The position numbers and the translations under genes are program-made. Positions 7,509-16,000 of a stretch of DNA of 61,309 nt are shown here, in pieces. Every line of letters starts with the position of its first letter. The stretch's first letter is position 1. The stretch is from a virus. The DNA is taken from the IMG/VR virus record IMGVR_UViG_3300034018_000646, positions 1-61,309 of that record. The stretch is one strand, 5' to 3'. The notes under the pieces were generated by a model. That model had not been told where the DNA came from. It ran no database searches and saw only the letters and a program-made list of their open reading frames with translations.

Positions 7509-8741
7509 ATGCGCACACTCATGCTCGACCTCGAAACCTACAGCGAGACGCCGATCACGCATGGCACATGGGCCTATGCGGAGAGCGCGGAGATCCTGCT
7601 GCTGGCCTACGCATGGGACGACGACGAGGTCCAGGTCGTCGAGTTCCCGGCCCCCGGCATGATGCAGTCGCTCATCGACGCTGCCGACCGGATCATCATT
7701 CACAACAGCCACTTCGACCGCACGGTCCTGTCGTTCAGTCAGGTGCGTGTGCCCGTTGAGCGCATCTACGACACCCTCGCCGTGGGCCTGCTGCACAGCC
7801 TGCCGGGCGCCCTTGATAAACAGTGCGAGGTCCTCGGCGTCCCGCTGGACAAGGCCAAGGACAAGGCGGGCAAGAAGCTGATCCAACTGTTCTGCAAGCC
7901 GCAGGCCAAGACGCGCAAGATCCGCCGGGCCACGAAAGAGACGCATCCGGCGGAGTGGGAGGCGTTCAAGGAATATGCCCGCATGGACATCGTCGCCATG
8001 CGCGAGGTCTACGCTCGCCAGCCCAAGGTCAACTGGACCGACGCCGAGAAGGCCGTGTGGCGGCTGGACCAAGCCATCAACGACCGCGGCATCCAGATCG
8101 ACATGGACCTGGCCCACGCCGCCCTGCGCGCCGCCAAGGAGGCGGGCCAGCGACTAGCAGTGGAGTCGGCGCGCATGACGGACGGCGCCGTGCCCAGCGC
8201 CACGCAGCGGGACGCCCTGATCGGCTACCTGCGCGAGGCGATGGGCCTTGAGATTGAAGACCTGCGCAAGGGCACGCTGGGCGCCCTGCTCAAGACCGAC
8301 GTGCCGGACGATGTGCGCGAGTTGCTGGAGGTGCGCCTGCAAGCAGCCGCGACCAGCCCGGCCAAGTACCGGGTGCTGGTGCGCGGCACCTCGTCCGACG
8401 GGCGGCTGCGGGGCACCATGCAGTACGCCGGGGCGTCTCGCACGGGGCGTTTCTGCTTGGCGGAAGGCACACTTGTCCGGGTCAAGGACGACACTGGACG
8501 CATCTTGGAGCGGCCCATAGAGGACGTCACGACCGACGACTTGGTGTGGGACGGCGAGTCGTGGGTTCGACACGAAGGCGTGGTGTTTTCCGGCGACAAG
8601 CCTGTGATTACGCACGACGGGGTTTGTGCGACGGTTGAACATAAAGTGTATGTTTCAACTTCAGAACATGTTACCCTCGGAGAGGCAAAGCAGAGAGGGC
8701 TACCCCTATGGAGAGGGAACGCTACACGATTTACCGGCTGA
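7509..8741 (+). CDS. DNA polymerase I, N-terminal fragment fused to an N-intein
   Basis: A 410-residue protein. Residues 1-315 are the N-terminal part of a phage family A polymerase: a DEDD 3'-5' exonuclease (LDLETYS near residue 5, HNSHFD near 65, YARMD near 158), then thumb sequence ending in the conserved SRTGRF. Here the frame switches into an intein (C316-L-A-E-G-T) and stops about 95 residues later. All polymerase active-site motifs (A, B and C) are missing and are encoded separately at 9612-10670. The fragment therefore needs trans-splicing to yield a polymerase; alone it could at most be an exonuclease. The stop lies 34 nt inside the GIY-YIG gene. Confidence 0.88.
   Translation: MRTLMLDLETYSETPITHGTWAYAESAEILLLAYAWDDDEVQVVEFPAPGMMQSLIDAADRIIIHNSHFDRTVLSFSQVRVPVERIYDTLAVGLLHSLPGALDKQCEVLGVPLDKAKDKAGKKLIQLFCKPQAKTRKIRRATKETHPAEWEAFKEYARMDIVAMREVYARQPKVNWTDAEKAVWRLDQAINDRGIQIDMDLAHAALRAAKEAGQRLAVESARMTDGAVPSATQRDALIGYLREAMGLEIEDLRKGTLGALLKTDVPDDVRELLEVRLQAAATSPAKYRVLVRGTSSDGRLRGTMQYAGASRTGRFCLAEGTLVRVKDDTGRILERPIEDVTTDDLVWDGESWVRHEGVVFSGDKPVITHDGVCATVEHKVYVSTSEHVTLGEAKQRGLPLWRGNATRFTG
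8454..8738 (+). other. Split intein, N-half (IntN)
   Basis: The intein begins with Cys1 directly after TGRF: block A CLAEGTLVRV, then a DLVW segment and block B ATVEHKVYV with the TxxH motif (Thr, His). It is 95 codons long and ends at a normal stop codon, with no in-frame endonuclease. The flanking extein sequences rejoin as TGRF-SGRIFQPQNLPR, a strongly conserved family A polymerase motif, which fixes the insertion point. Confidence 0.88.
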
Positions 8742-9625
8742 CCAGTCCTAGCGGGCGCAGCTACGCCGGTCTCACGTCTCAACCGCTACAGGTTCGCTGG
8801 GGGCAGCATGTGCGGCGCGCGGCCAAGGGCGCGCACCACCCATTCTGTGCGGCTATCCGCAAGTACGGCGCGCAGGCGTTCACCATCGAGGTCTTGCGGA
8901 CATGCGACACGCTTGAGGAGGCTTTTGTCGCCGAGATCGAAGAGATCGCGGCGCTGGTCAGCCCGTACAACCTGTCACCTGGAGGGGCGTTTGACGGCCC
9001 CGCAGGGGTTTCGGCCACCGCAGAACTTCGCCGCGACCCGGCGTGGGAAGCCGCCTACCGCGCGGCGCTTTCCCGGGGCTGCCGCGAGAGTGAAGCGCAT
9101 CAGGCACACGCCGCCGAACTCTCGGCGCTAGCCCGAGACTGGCGGTTGGCCAACCCGCGCGAGGCGTACCGCATAGCGCGTCGGAACCTGCGGCTGGCTT
9201 TGAAAGCCGAACGCAAAAACGTAAACCCCAAGGCGTGGACCGACGAGGACCGCAAGGCGCAGAGTGAACGGCTTTTGAAACACTTTGCGGAGCGCACGCC
9301 GTCTGAAAAGTTGAAAGCCAGGCGTGCGGCCCGCGCGCGGGCAAAGAAGGTGTGGGACGCACGCACCCCTGAACAGGTCGCGGGCGTGAGCGTCAAAATC
9401 TCGGAGAGCCTGGTGGCTTTCAACGCTCAACTGCCCGACGAGCAGCGTGCCGAACGACAGTCACAACTTGCCGCGGCGCGGGAGCGCATTGACCACGATA
9501 AGCGGAAGCGGCGCCAGAAGGAGGCGCTCATCGCCTACTGGACGCCGGAGCGTCGCGCCGAAGTTGGGGCGCAGCGCCGTGCGGCTGCGGCGGCCAAGCG
9601 GAGGCTCGCCAGTGCGGACGTATGA
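8708..9625 (+). CDS. GIY-YIG homing endonuclease (free-standing, inside the split polymerase)
   Basis: A 305-residue protein in a different frame from both polymerase halves. The N-terminus is a GIY-YIG domain: YTIYRLTSPSGRSYAGL supplies the IY...YxG pair, QVRWGQH the catalytic Arg, and the segment up to YNLSPGG the rest of the fold. The C-terminal 170 residues are basic and repetitive, with WTDEDRKAQSERL-type units resembling NUMOD3 DNA-binding repeats. A GAGAGGG ribosome site precedes the ATG. It overlaps the N-fragment by 34 nt and the C-fragment by 14 nt. It probably cuts intein-less alleles of the polymerase gene to spread the whole cassette; the target site is inferred. Confidence 0.87.
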   Translation: MERERYTIYRLTSPSGRSYAGLTSQPLQVRWGQHVRRAAKGAHHPFCAAIRKYGAQAFTIEVLRTCDTLEEAFVAEIEEIAALVSPYNLSPGGAFDGPAGVSATAELRRDPAWEAAYRAALSRGCRESEAHQAHAAELSALARDWRLANPREAYRIARRNLRLALKAERKNVNPKAWTDEDRKAQSERLLKHFAERTPSEKLKARRAARARAKKVWDARTPEQVAGVSVKISESLVAFNAQLPDEQRAERQSQLAAARERIDHDKRKRRQKEALIAYWTPERRAEVGAQRRAAAAAKRRLASADV

Positions 9626-9683
9626 CATCGTGAACGCCGGCCCGCGCAACCGTTTCATGGCGAACGGGCGCATCGTCTCCAAC
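9612..9683 (+). other. Split intein, C-half (IntC), unusually short
   Basis: Residues RTYDIVNAGPRNRFMANG form block F and RIVSN block G, followed by Ser+1 of the C-extein. The terminal Asn is present, but the usual penultimate His is Ser. At 24 residues it is shorter than typical natural IntC pieces (about 35-40), so the break lies very close to block F. Confidence 0.82.
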
Positions 9684-10670
9684 TCAGGGCGCATTTTCCA
9701 GCCCCAAAATCTGCCGCGACCGACCCTGAAGCAGCCGCAGATCGACCTCGGCATCGAGGCCATGAAGGCGGGCGTCGAGACGGTGTTCTACGACGACGTC
9801 ATGGAGTTGTGCGCCAGTGCGGTGCGCGGGTCTATCGTCGCGGCGCCAGGGTGCAAGCTGGTCGTGGCCGACCTGTCCAACATCGAGGGGCGGGTCCTAG
9901 CGTGGCTTGCCGGCGAGCAGTGGAAGCTGGAGGCGTTCAAAGACTTCGACGCAGGTATAGGCCACGACATCTACAAGATTACAGCAGGTGGCATCCTCGG
10001 TAAGGACCCGAGTGAAGTAACCAAGGACGAGCGGCAAGTAAACGGGAAAGTTTCTGAGCTTGCTTGCGGTTTTCAGGGCAGTATAGGCGCGTTCGCTGCT
10101 ATGGGCGCGATCTACGGCGTCAACCTGCCCGAACCCAAAGTGCTTGAGATCGTCAAGGCTTGGCGCGCGAAGCACAAGGCGACGGTCAAGTTCTGGTATG
10201 ACTGCGAGCGCGCCGCCCGCAACGCCATCAGCAACCCGGGCGAGGTCTACCGGGCCAGCAGCATTGCCTTCCGGCGCTCCGGCGGCTGGCTGCGCGCCCG
10301 CCTGCCATCAGGCCGCTACCTCTGCTACCCGTCACCGCAAGTCGACGAGGACGGGCGCCTGTCCTACATGGGCACCAACCAATACACCCGACGCTGGGAG
10401 CGGCTGGACACATACGGTGGAAAACTTGTGGAGAACCTGACACAGGCCGTCGCTCGCGACGTCCTCGCCGCCGGCCTGCTCGCGGCGGAGGCGGCGGGCT
10501 ACAGCCCGGTCCTGCACGTCCACGACGAGATCCTCTGCGAGACGGCGGACGACGTGTCGTTCAGCGCGCAGGGCCTGGCCGCGCTCATGTCGCAGGGCAC
10601 CCAGTGGTCGGTCGGCCTGCCCCTTGCCGCAGCGGGGTTCGAGACATATCGCTATAAGAAGGAGGACTGA
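9612..10670 (+). CDS. DNA polymerase I, C-terminal fragment preceded by a C-intein
   Basis: The start is taken as the GTG at 9612 because GGAGG lies 7 nt upstream, inside the endonuclease gene. The first 24 residues are a C-intein ending in Asn; the remaining 328 are the polymerase domain: motif A VVADLSNIEGR, motif B region KVSELACGFQGSIGAF, motif C VLHVHDEILCE with the catalytic HDE. Spliced to the N-fragment, the product would be about 643 residues, a normal length for a phage family A enzyme with exonuclease. An upstream ATG at 9447 is in frame, but the extra sequence looks like shadow translation of the endonuclease. Confidence 0.87.
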   Translation: MRTYDIVNAGPRNRFMANGRIVSNSGRIFQPQNLPRPTLKQPQIDLGIEAMKAGVETVFYDDVMELCASAVRGSIVAAPGCKLVVADLSNIEGRVLAWLAGEQWKLEAFKDFDAGIGHDIYKITAGGILGKDPSEVTKDERQVNGKVSELACGFQGSIGAFAAMGAIYGVNLPEPKVLEIVKAWRAKHKATVKFWYDCERAARNAISNPGEVYRASSIAFRRSGGWLRARLPSGRYLCYPSPQVDEDGRLSYMGTNQYTRRWERLDTYGGKLVENLTQAVARDVLAAGLLAAEAAGYSPVLHVHDEILCETADDVSFSAQGLAALMSQGTQWSVGLPLAAAGFETYRYKKED

Positions 10671-10997
10671 GTGACCCCCGAAGGCAAGGTGGAGGCCTAC
10701 CTGATCGCTCGCGTCAAGGCGACGGGTGGGCGGCAACGCAAACTGCAATGGATCGGCAGGCGCGGCGCCCCTGACCGCATGGTCTGGTGGCCGGGGCCGA
10801 ACCTGCACTTCGTGGAGGTCAAGCGGGCGGGTGGCCGACTGCACCCGCTCCAGGTCGTCGAGGGCGACCGGCTACGCGCCGACGGCTTCCGGGTATGGGT
10901 GGTCGCCTCCCGCGAGGAGGTGGACGCCTTCATCGAATTGGCGCTTGACGGACAGCTAACAAGCAGGGATACAGTCGGGCATGATTTGGACCGATAA
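10671..10997 (+). CDS. VRR-NUC domain nuclease
   Basis: A 108-residue single-domain protein of the VRR-NUC family: E6 in the first helix, RRGAPDRMVWWPG (catalytic Asp), HFVEVKRAGG (ExK) and LHPLQ, the standard PD-(D/E)xK layout. Stand-alone phage VRR-NUC proteins are presumed structure-specific nucleases, perhaps for junctions or flaps made during replication. It starts with GTG immediately after the polymerase stop, with GGAGG just upstream, so it is translated with the polymerase. It overlaps the GcrA gene by 17 nt. Confidence 0.85.
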   Translation: MTPEGKVEAYLIARVKATGGRQRKLQWIGRRGAPDRMVWWPGPNLHFVEVKRAGGRLHPLQVVEGDRLRADGFRVWVVASREEVDAFIELALDGQLTSRDTVGHDLDR

Positions 10998-11421
10998 AAA
11001 CACCGACACCCTCGAAAGCCTGTGGGCCGAGGGCAAGAGCGCCGCGGAGATCAGCAAGGTCCTCGGCACCACGCGCAACTCCGTCCTCGGCAAGCTGCGC
11101 CGCATGGGCCTCCGACGTCAGGCGCCGGGGGCACCTGGTGCCAAGCCGGCGAGACCCGCTACCCCGCGCCCGCCCAAGGTGCAGCCGCCCGTCAGCGTCG
11201 CGCCGGTGCGGGGCTCGCCGATGAGCCTGTGGACCGAGCGCAAGTTCGGTGAGTGCGCCTTCCCCATCGTCAAGGACGACGGGATCTATTCCTGCTGCGC
11301 CGACACCGAGGGGCACCGCTCCTACTGCCCGGCGCACCAGAAGGTGGTCTACTCGAAGCAGACCCCCTTCGTCATGTCCAAACCCCCTCGCCTCAAGACC
11401 GACGGAAGGCACATCGCATGA
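10981..11421 (+). CDS. gcrA: GcrA family cell-cycle regulator
   Basis: A 146-residue protein with the GcrA N-terminal DNA-binding helices (IWTDKNTDTLESLWAEGKSA, then EISKVLGTTRNSVLGKLRR), a Pro/Ala-rich linker (residues about 45-75) and the C-terminal sigma-70-interacting region with conserved Cys (FGECAFPI, YSCCADTEGHRSYCPAHQ). In Caulobacter GcrA binds sigma-70 RNA polymerase and activates promoters carrying methylated GAnTC. Full length. Its presence in a phage without its own RNA polymerase suggests steering of host polymerase; that is inferred. It overlaps the next gene (ATGA). Confidence 0.9.
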   Translation: MIWTDKNTDTLESLWAEGKSAAEISKVLGTTRNSVLGKLRRMGLRRQAPGAPGAKPARPATPRPPKVQPPVSVAPVRGSPMSLWTERKFGECAFPIVKDDGIYSCCADTEGHRSYCPAHQKVVYSKQTPFVMSKPPRLKTDGRHIA

Positions 11422-11702
11422 CCATCTCGCAACTGGCCGACATGTTCAACCTCGGCCCACAGGAGGCGCTGGTGCTGGCTTACCTGCTTGAGCACGAGGG
11501 TTACGCCAGCAACGTGCATCTGGCCACGGCCATCGGCCTTGACACCTCGTCGTCGATGGACGCTTGGCGCAAGTCGCACACCCACCTGTCGGTCGTGATC
11601 CACCGCATCCGGCAGAAAGTGCCGGAGGGCTCCGTCATCAACCGCCGGGGCTTCGGCTTCCGTGTCGACGCCGACAAGCTGTTCGGCGGCGACCTCGTGT
11701 GA
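11418..11702 (+). CDS. OmpR/PhoB-type winged-helix protein without receiver domain
   Basis: A 94-residue protein: an N-terminal helical region (LADMFNLGPQEALVLAYLLE), then the Trans_reg_C-like recognition helix and wing (LSVVIHRIRQKV, INRRGFGFRVD). The same fold ends response regulators such as OmpR and CtrA, but no phospho-receiver is present, so it would act constitutively or as a competitor. It is coupled to GcrA (ATGA) and to the helicase (GTGTGA), so it is co-expressed with them. Confidence 0.75.
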   Translation: MTISQLADMFNLGPQEALVLAYLLEHEGYASNVHLATAIGLDTSSSMDAWRKSHTHLSVVIHRIRQKVPEGSVINRRGFGFRVDADKLFGGDLV

Positions 11703-13060
11703 CCCGCACCTTCACGCCGCACGACTACCAGCGCGAGGCCCTCGACCACCTCTACAACCTGCGCCGCAGCGTCCTGTGGATGCCGATGGGCGGGGGCAAG
11801 ACGGTCACGGTGCTGACGGCCCTGAGCGCGCTGGACACGGTCGAGGAGGTGTTCCCCGCGCTGGTGCTGGCACCGAAGCGCGTCGTGAGCAGCACATGGC
11901 CACAGGAAGCCGCCAAATGGGCTCACACACAGGCGCTACGGGTCGTGCCAGTGTTGGGCACCGCCAAGCAGCGAGAGGCCGCCCTGCGCCTTCCTGCTGA
12001 CGTCTACGCCACCAACTACGACAACGTGCCCTGGCTCGTCGCCCACTACGGCGAGGGCTGGCCGTTCAAGACGGTGATCGCCGACGAGTTGACCCGCCTG
12101 AAGTCCTACCGCACCCGGCAGGGCGGCTCCCGGGCGCGGGCGCTGGCGAAGGTGGCGCACACCAAGTCGCGCCGGTTTATCGGCCTGACGGGCACGCCGG
12201 CACCGAATGGGCTCAAGGACCTGTGGGGCCAGGTCTGGTTCGTTGACCGCGGCGAGCGGCTGGGCCGCACGTTCTCGGCGTTCGAGGCGCGCTGGTTCAC
12301 CAAGGGCTGGGACGGCTACAGCCTCCAGCCACGCGAGTTCGCGCAGGCTGAGATCGAGGACCGGCTCAAGGACGTGTGCCTGACGGTCAAGGGCTTGGAC
12401 GTCGACGAGCCGATCCGCAACGTGATCGAGGTCGAGTTGCCGAAGGACGCGCGCAAGACCTACGAGGAGATGGAGCGCGACATGTGGGCGCTCATCGAGG
12501 GCGAGGGCGTGGAGGCCGTGAACGCTGCGGTGCGCACCAGCAAGTGCCTCCAGTTGTCGAATGGCGCGGTCTACAAGGAGGACGGCTCGTGGGCCGTCGT
12601 GCATGACGAGAAGATCGACGCGCTCAAGAGCGTGGTGGAGGAGGCCAACGGGATGCCCGTGCTGGTCGCCTACAACTTCAAGAGCGATCTGGCGCGGATC
12701 CTCGCTGCGGTTCCAGGGGCCAAGCCGCTGGACGACAACCCCAAGACGATTGTGGACTGGAACGCTGGGCGCATCCCGGTGCTGGTCGCGCATCCGGCGT
12801 CGGCGGGCCACGGCCTGAACCTACAGGACGGCGGCAACATCCTCGCGTTCTTCGGCCTGAACTGGAACCTTGAGGAACACGACCAGATCATCGAGCGGAT
12901 CGGCCCGCAGCGCCAGAAGCAGTCCGGCTACGACCGGCCTGTCTTTATCCACTACATCCTCGCCAAGGGGACGGTGGACGCGATGGTGCTGGACCGACTC
13001 GTCAACAAGCGCAGCGTGCAGGACGTGCTGCTTGAGGCTATGCGGCGCCGGGCCGGGTGA
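11699..13060 (+). CDS. SNF2-type DEAD-box helicase
   Basis: A 453-residue SF2 helicase: Q-like motif TPHDYQREALDHL, Walker A MPMGGGKT, motif II ADELTRLK (DELT in place of DEAH/D), motif III LTGTPAPNGLKDLW, and C-terminal motifs VLVAHPASAGHGLNLQ and QIIERIGPQRQKQ (arginine finger region). Phage SNF2-like proteins of this size are common in replication modules and may act in fork remodelling or recombination. It starts with GTG overlapping the stop of the winged-helix gene and is the last plus-strand gene; its end overlaps the end of the convergent ejection-protein gene by 23 bp. Confidence 0.87.
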   Translation: MTRTFTPHDYQREALDHLYNLRRSVLWMPMGGGKTVTVLTALSALDTVEEVFPALVLAPKRVVSSTWPQEAAKWAHTQALRVVPVLGTAKQREAALRLPADVYATNYDNVPWLVAHYGEGWPFKTVIADELTRLKSYRTRQGGSRARALAKVAHTKSRRFIGLTGTPAPNGLKDLWGQVWFVDRGERLGRTFSAFEARWFTKGWDGYSLQPREFAQAEIEDRLKDVCLTVKGLDVDEPIRNVIEVELPKDARKTYEEMERDMWALIEGEGVEAVNAAVRTSKCLQLSNGAVYKEDGSWAVVHDEKIDALKSVVEEANGMPVLVAYNFKSDLARILAAVPGAKPLDDNPKTIVDWNAGRIPVLVAHPASAGHGLNLQDGGNILAFFGLNWNLEEHDQIIERIGPQRQKQSGYDRPVFIHYILAKGTVDAMVLDRLVNKRSVQDVLLEAMRRRAG

Positions 13061-16000
13061 TCGGAACACCCTTGGCTGCGTGCGATGCGAGCCACTTCAC
13101 GGCCTGCCCGGCGGTCATACCGCTGAATTGCGGGTTGGCCCGGACCACGTCGGCGCCTAGCACCTGCTCGGCGGGCTGATCTGGCCGGGCGCGAAGCAGT
13201 TCTACCCCAAGCGCCGCGCCCATGTGATGCAGCGCGTATAGGTTTTGCAGGGTCAACTTCATGCCGTTCTGCACCAAGGCGCCGACGTTGTCCTGCGTGT
13301 AAGCCAAGAGCATGGGGCGCTCGACGCCGGTGCCGCGCTTGGCGAGGATGTCCTGCTCGGAAAGGCCCCGCGCTTCTTGAGGGAAAGCCTTGCGGTAGTA
13401 GGCGATAAAGGTCGGGTCGATGAACTGCCCGTACCCGACTGCGCTGGATCGCGGATTGTCGCCTGTGCCCTCAACCTGTTCGTTGGCGATGATCGGGGCG
13501 GCGATTTCCGCAGCGCGCTCCGCAGGCAACTCCATTGTTGATGCGACAGTGATCGCGGCTTCCGGGGTCGGCGCCGTGAGCGAGATGAACTCGGCCTTTT
13601 CCTCTTCCGCCGGCGGCGCGGCAGGTGCTTCGGCTTTGGGTGGGGGCTCGCGTTGCGTCACGGCGGCACGGGTGGCGGCGATACCAAGGCGCTCCGCCAT
13701 CGGCCCGTAGAACGCTTGCGCCCGGCGGCGGGCGGCGTCCGCTGGCCCCTCGCCGATTTGCTTGGCAAGCTGGTCGCGCACCAGATCCGCCTTCTCCGGG
13801 TCCAGCAGGTCGCGAGACACCTGAAGCGCCTCCGCGCTGGACAGGCCCTTGGCGGTCAGCAGGCGCGAGACAGACTGGAAGAAGTTGTCAAACAACTCCA
13901 CCTTGTTGCCCATCGGCCCGGACTTAACGATGACGTCGGGCGCGATGTCTGAAAGGTCCCGCTCCGTGGGTGCGGCGCCGAGACCCGACCGGGCGCCCTG
14001 CTCCAGAGCGCCAATGCGCTTCGCGACCTCCTTGGCGGCAACGGCCTTGCGGATAATGTCGTCGGCCTCGGCGTTCCCAAGCAGGGAGCGCAGGTTGGCC
14101 TGCGCATCAGTGTTGTCGGCCAGGTCGGCCAGCAGTCGGATCGAGGCGTCGGGCTTGGATGCCGCGTCGCGCATGGCTTGGCGCACACCGACCTTCGCCG
14201 CTTGGCGTTGCGAGGGTGTCCAGCCGTCAACAGCGTTGCGGAAGTCCAGCGCCCCCGTCGACATGAAGTTCAGGCCCTGCGAAGCGGGCTCAACCTTCGC
14301 CTTGAACGCATCCTCTGTCCGCTTCATCAAGGTGGTGGCGCGCTCGGTGGCACGGACGCCGCGGGCTTTCGCCGCGACGGACGCTTCGGTCGCTGCCTTG
14401 ATTTCTCCTTGTGCGCGGACCAGGGCGTTGCGGCCCCCCTCTGGCACCAGCAGCGCGGCCAGTTCCGGGTTGATGCGCTCCCACTTGGCGAACGCCGTGC
14501 CGAAGGTGCCCTTGCCCATGTCCCGGCTCAGGGCGCGGTCCAGCATCTCCTGCTGCACAGCGGCCCACTCCGCGCTGTCCTGCCCGAGGCGGTCGCGCAG
14601 GTCGGCGAGGTCGCGAACCCGGTTAGGCGTCTGGCCGGGCAGGGTGTCCGGGCCTCCGAAGATCGCGGCGCTGGCACCCGGGGCGTCACTGGCGACGATC
14701 CGGTCGGCGAAGGTGTCGTCCCACCGAGACATGAAACCGCTGAACGCAGAGTTGGCCGACGACCACGCGGTGGCGGCCTCAGAGTCGCCGAAGCGCCCCG
14801 CCGCCGTCAGGTCCTTGAGCGTGCTGTCAATAGCCGCGATGGCGTCCCGGGCGGCGGCGGCCTCAGTGGCGTCGGCGTTACCCTGGCGAATCGTGCTGAA
14901 CGCCTGTCGGGCGTCGATCAGCGTGCGGAAGGTGAGGTTGTCGGGGTTCAGTTGCGATAGGACCCCCTCGGTCTTCGGGATGTTGGTGCGGGGGAGTGTG
15001 CTGCGCCGGCCCATGGCGGCGTCAGCGATCTGCGAGATCACACCCGTAGCGTCCGGCCCGAGATCCTGCGGCGTGCCGGACTTGCCTGACACAGGGTCGA
15101 ACACCTCCGCACCCTCCCCGCGCTCAAACTTCGGTGAAATGGGCACGTCGCCCTTCGCCTCTGCCTCGGCATAGAGAGCCTTGTAATTGTCGAAGTCCGC
15201 CTGCTTTTGCGCCGACAGGGTGTCGCGCACGACCTCGCCCGCCTTGCCGCGGGTGATGGCGGGCATGGCGCCTTCGGTAATCTCGGGAGTTGCCGCCTTG
15301 GCCGCGGCCTGCTCGGCCTCCGCGCCTTGGACGATGCTCGTCTTGCCGGACGCAATGCGATCTTGGCGTGCTTGGCGGGCGGCGCTGGCGGCGTCCTTGA
15401 TGCCAGCGACAGTCGCGCCCGGAGGCACGCCCGGCAGGCTCTCAGCCGTTGTGGACAGTGCGCCGGGCATCTGACCGCGGCGGGTCTCGGCACCCGCCAC
15501 GAGGCTGCGACCAGCCTGCGGGTTGACCCGGGCGACGTCGGACGCGAGGTTGGTGACGACGTCAGGCGGCAGGATGTCAACGGGGGTCGCTTCGCCGCCG
15601 AGACGCAGGGTGCCCGCTTGCAGGGTGTCGGACGCTGCGGTCGGCTGTTGGGTGCCGATCAGGCTGCGCTCTAGCGCCGTGACGTTGCGGGGGCTGTAGC
15701 CGGTGAGCCCACTGACAACGGCGGACTGGCCGATCTTGACAGGGTCGAAGTTCTTGTCGCCGTCGAAGAGTTGACCCCCCGCCTCCATGGAGCCGCCGAC
15801 TCCAGCGGACAGCGCGGCGACAGGCACGGCCTCCTTGATGCCTTGGCCGAACACCCGGGCGGCCAGCGCCGGGTTGACTTCCTTGAGCGCCGACTGGAGC
15901 AGCTTCATGTTCCCGGCGGAGATCGGACGCCCAGCCAACAGGCTGGGGGCCAGCGCGCCAGCGTTGAACGAGTAGGGATATGCCTCCTTTGACGCGGCGA

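Noticed and set aside
9447-9611. In-frame N-terminal extension of the polymerase C-fragment from an upstream ATG
   Set aside because: The extra 55 residues are Arg/Ser/Gly-rich shadow translation of the endonuclease gene and do not resemble intein sequence; the GTG at 9612 has a good ribosome site.
13849-15174. 441-residue plus-strand frame inside the ejection-protein gene
   Set aside because: Antisense to a coherent 1188-residue protein; Ser/Arg/Ala-rich with no domain.
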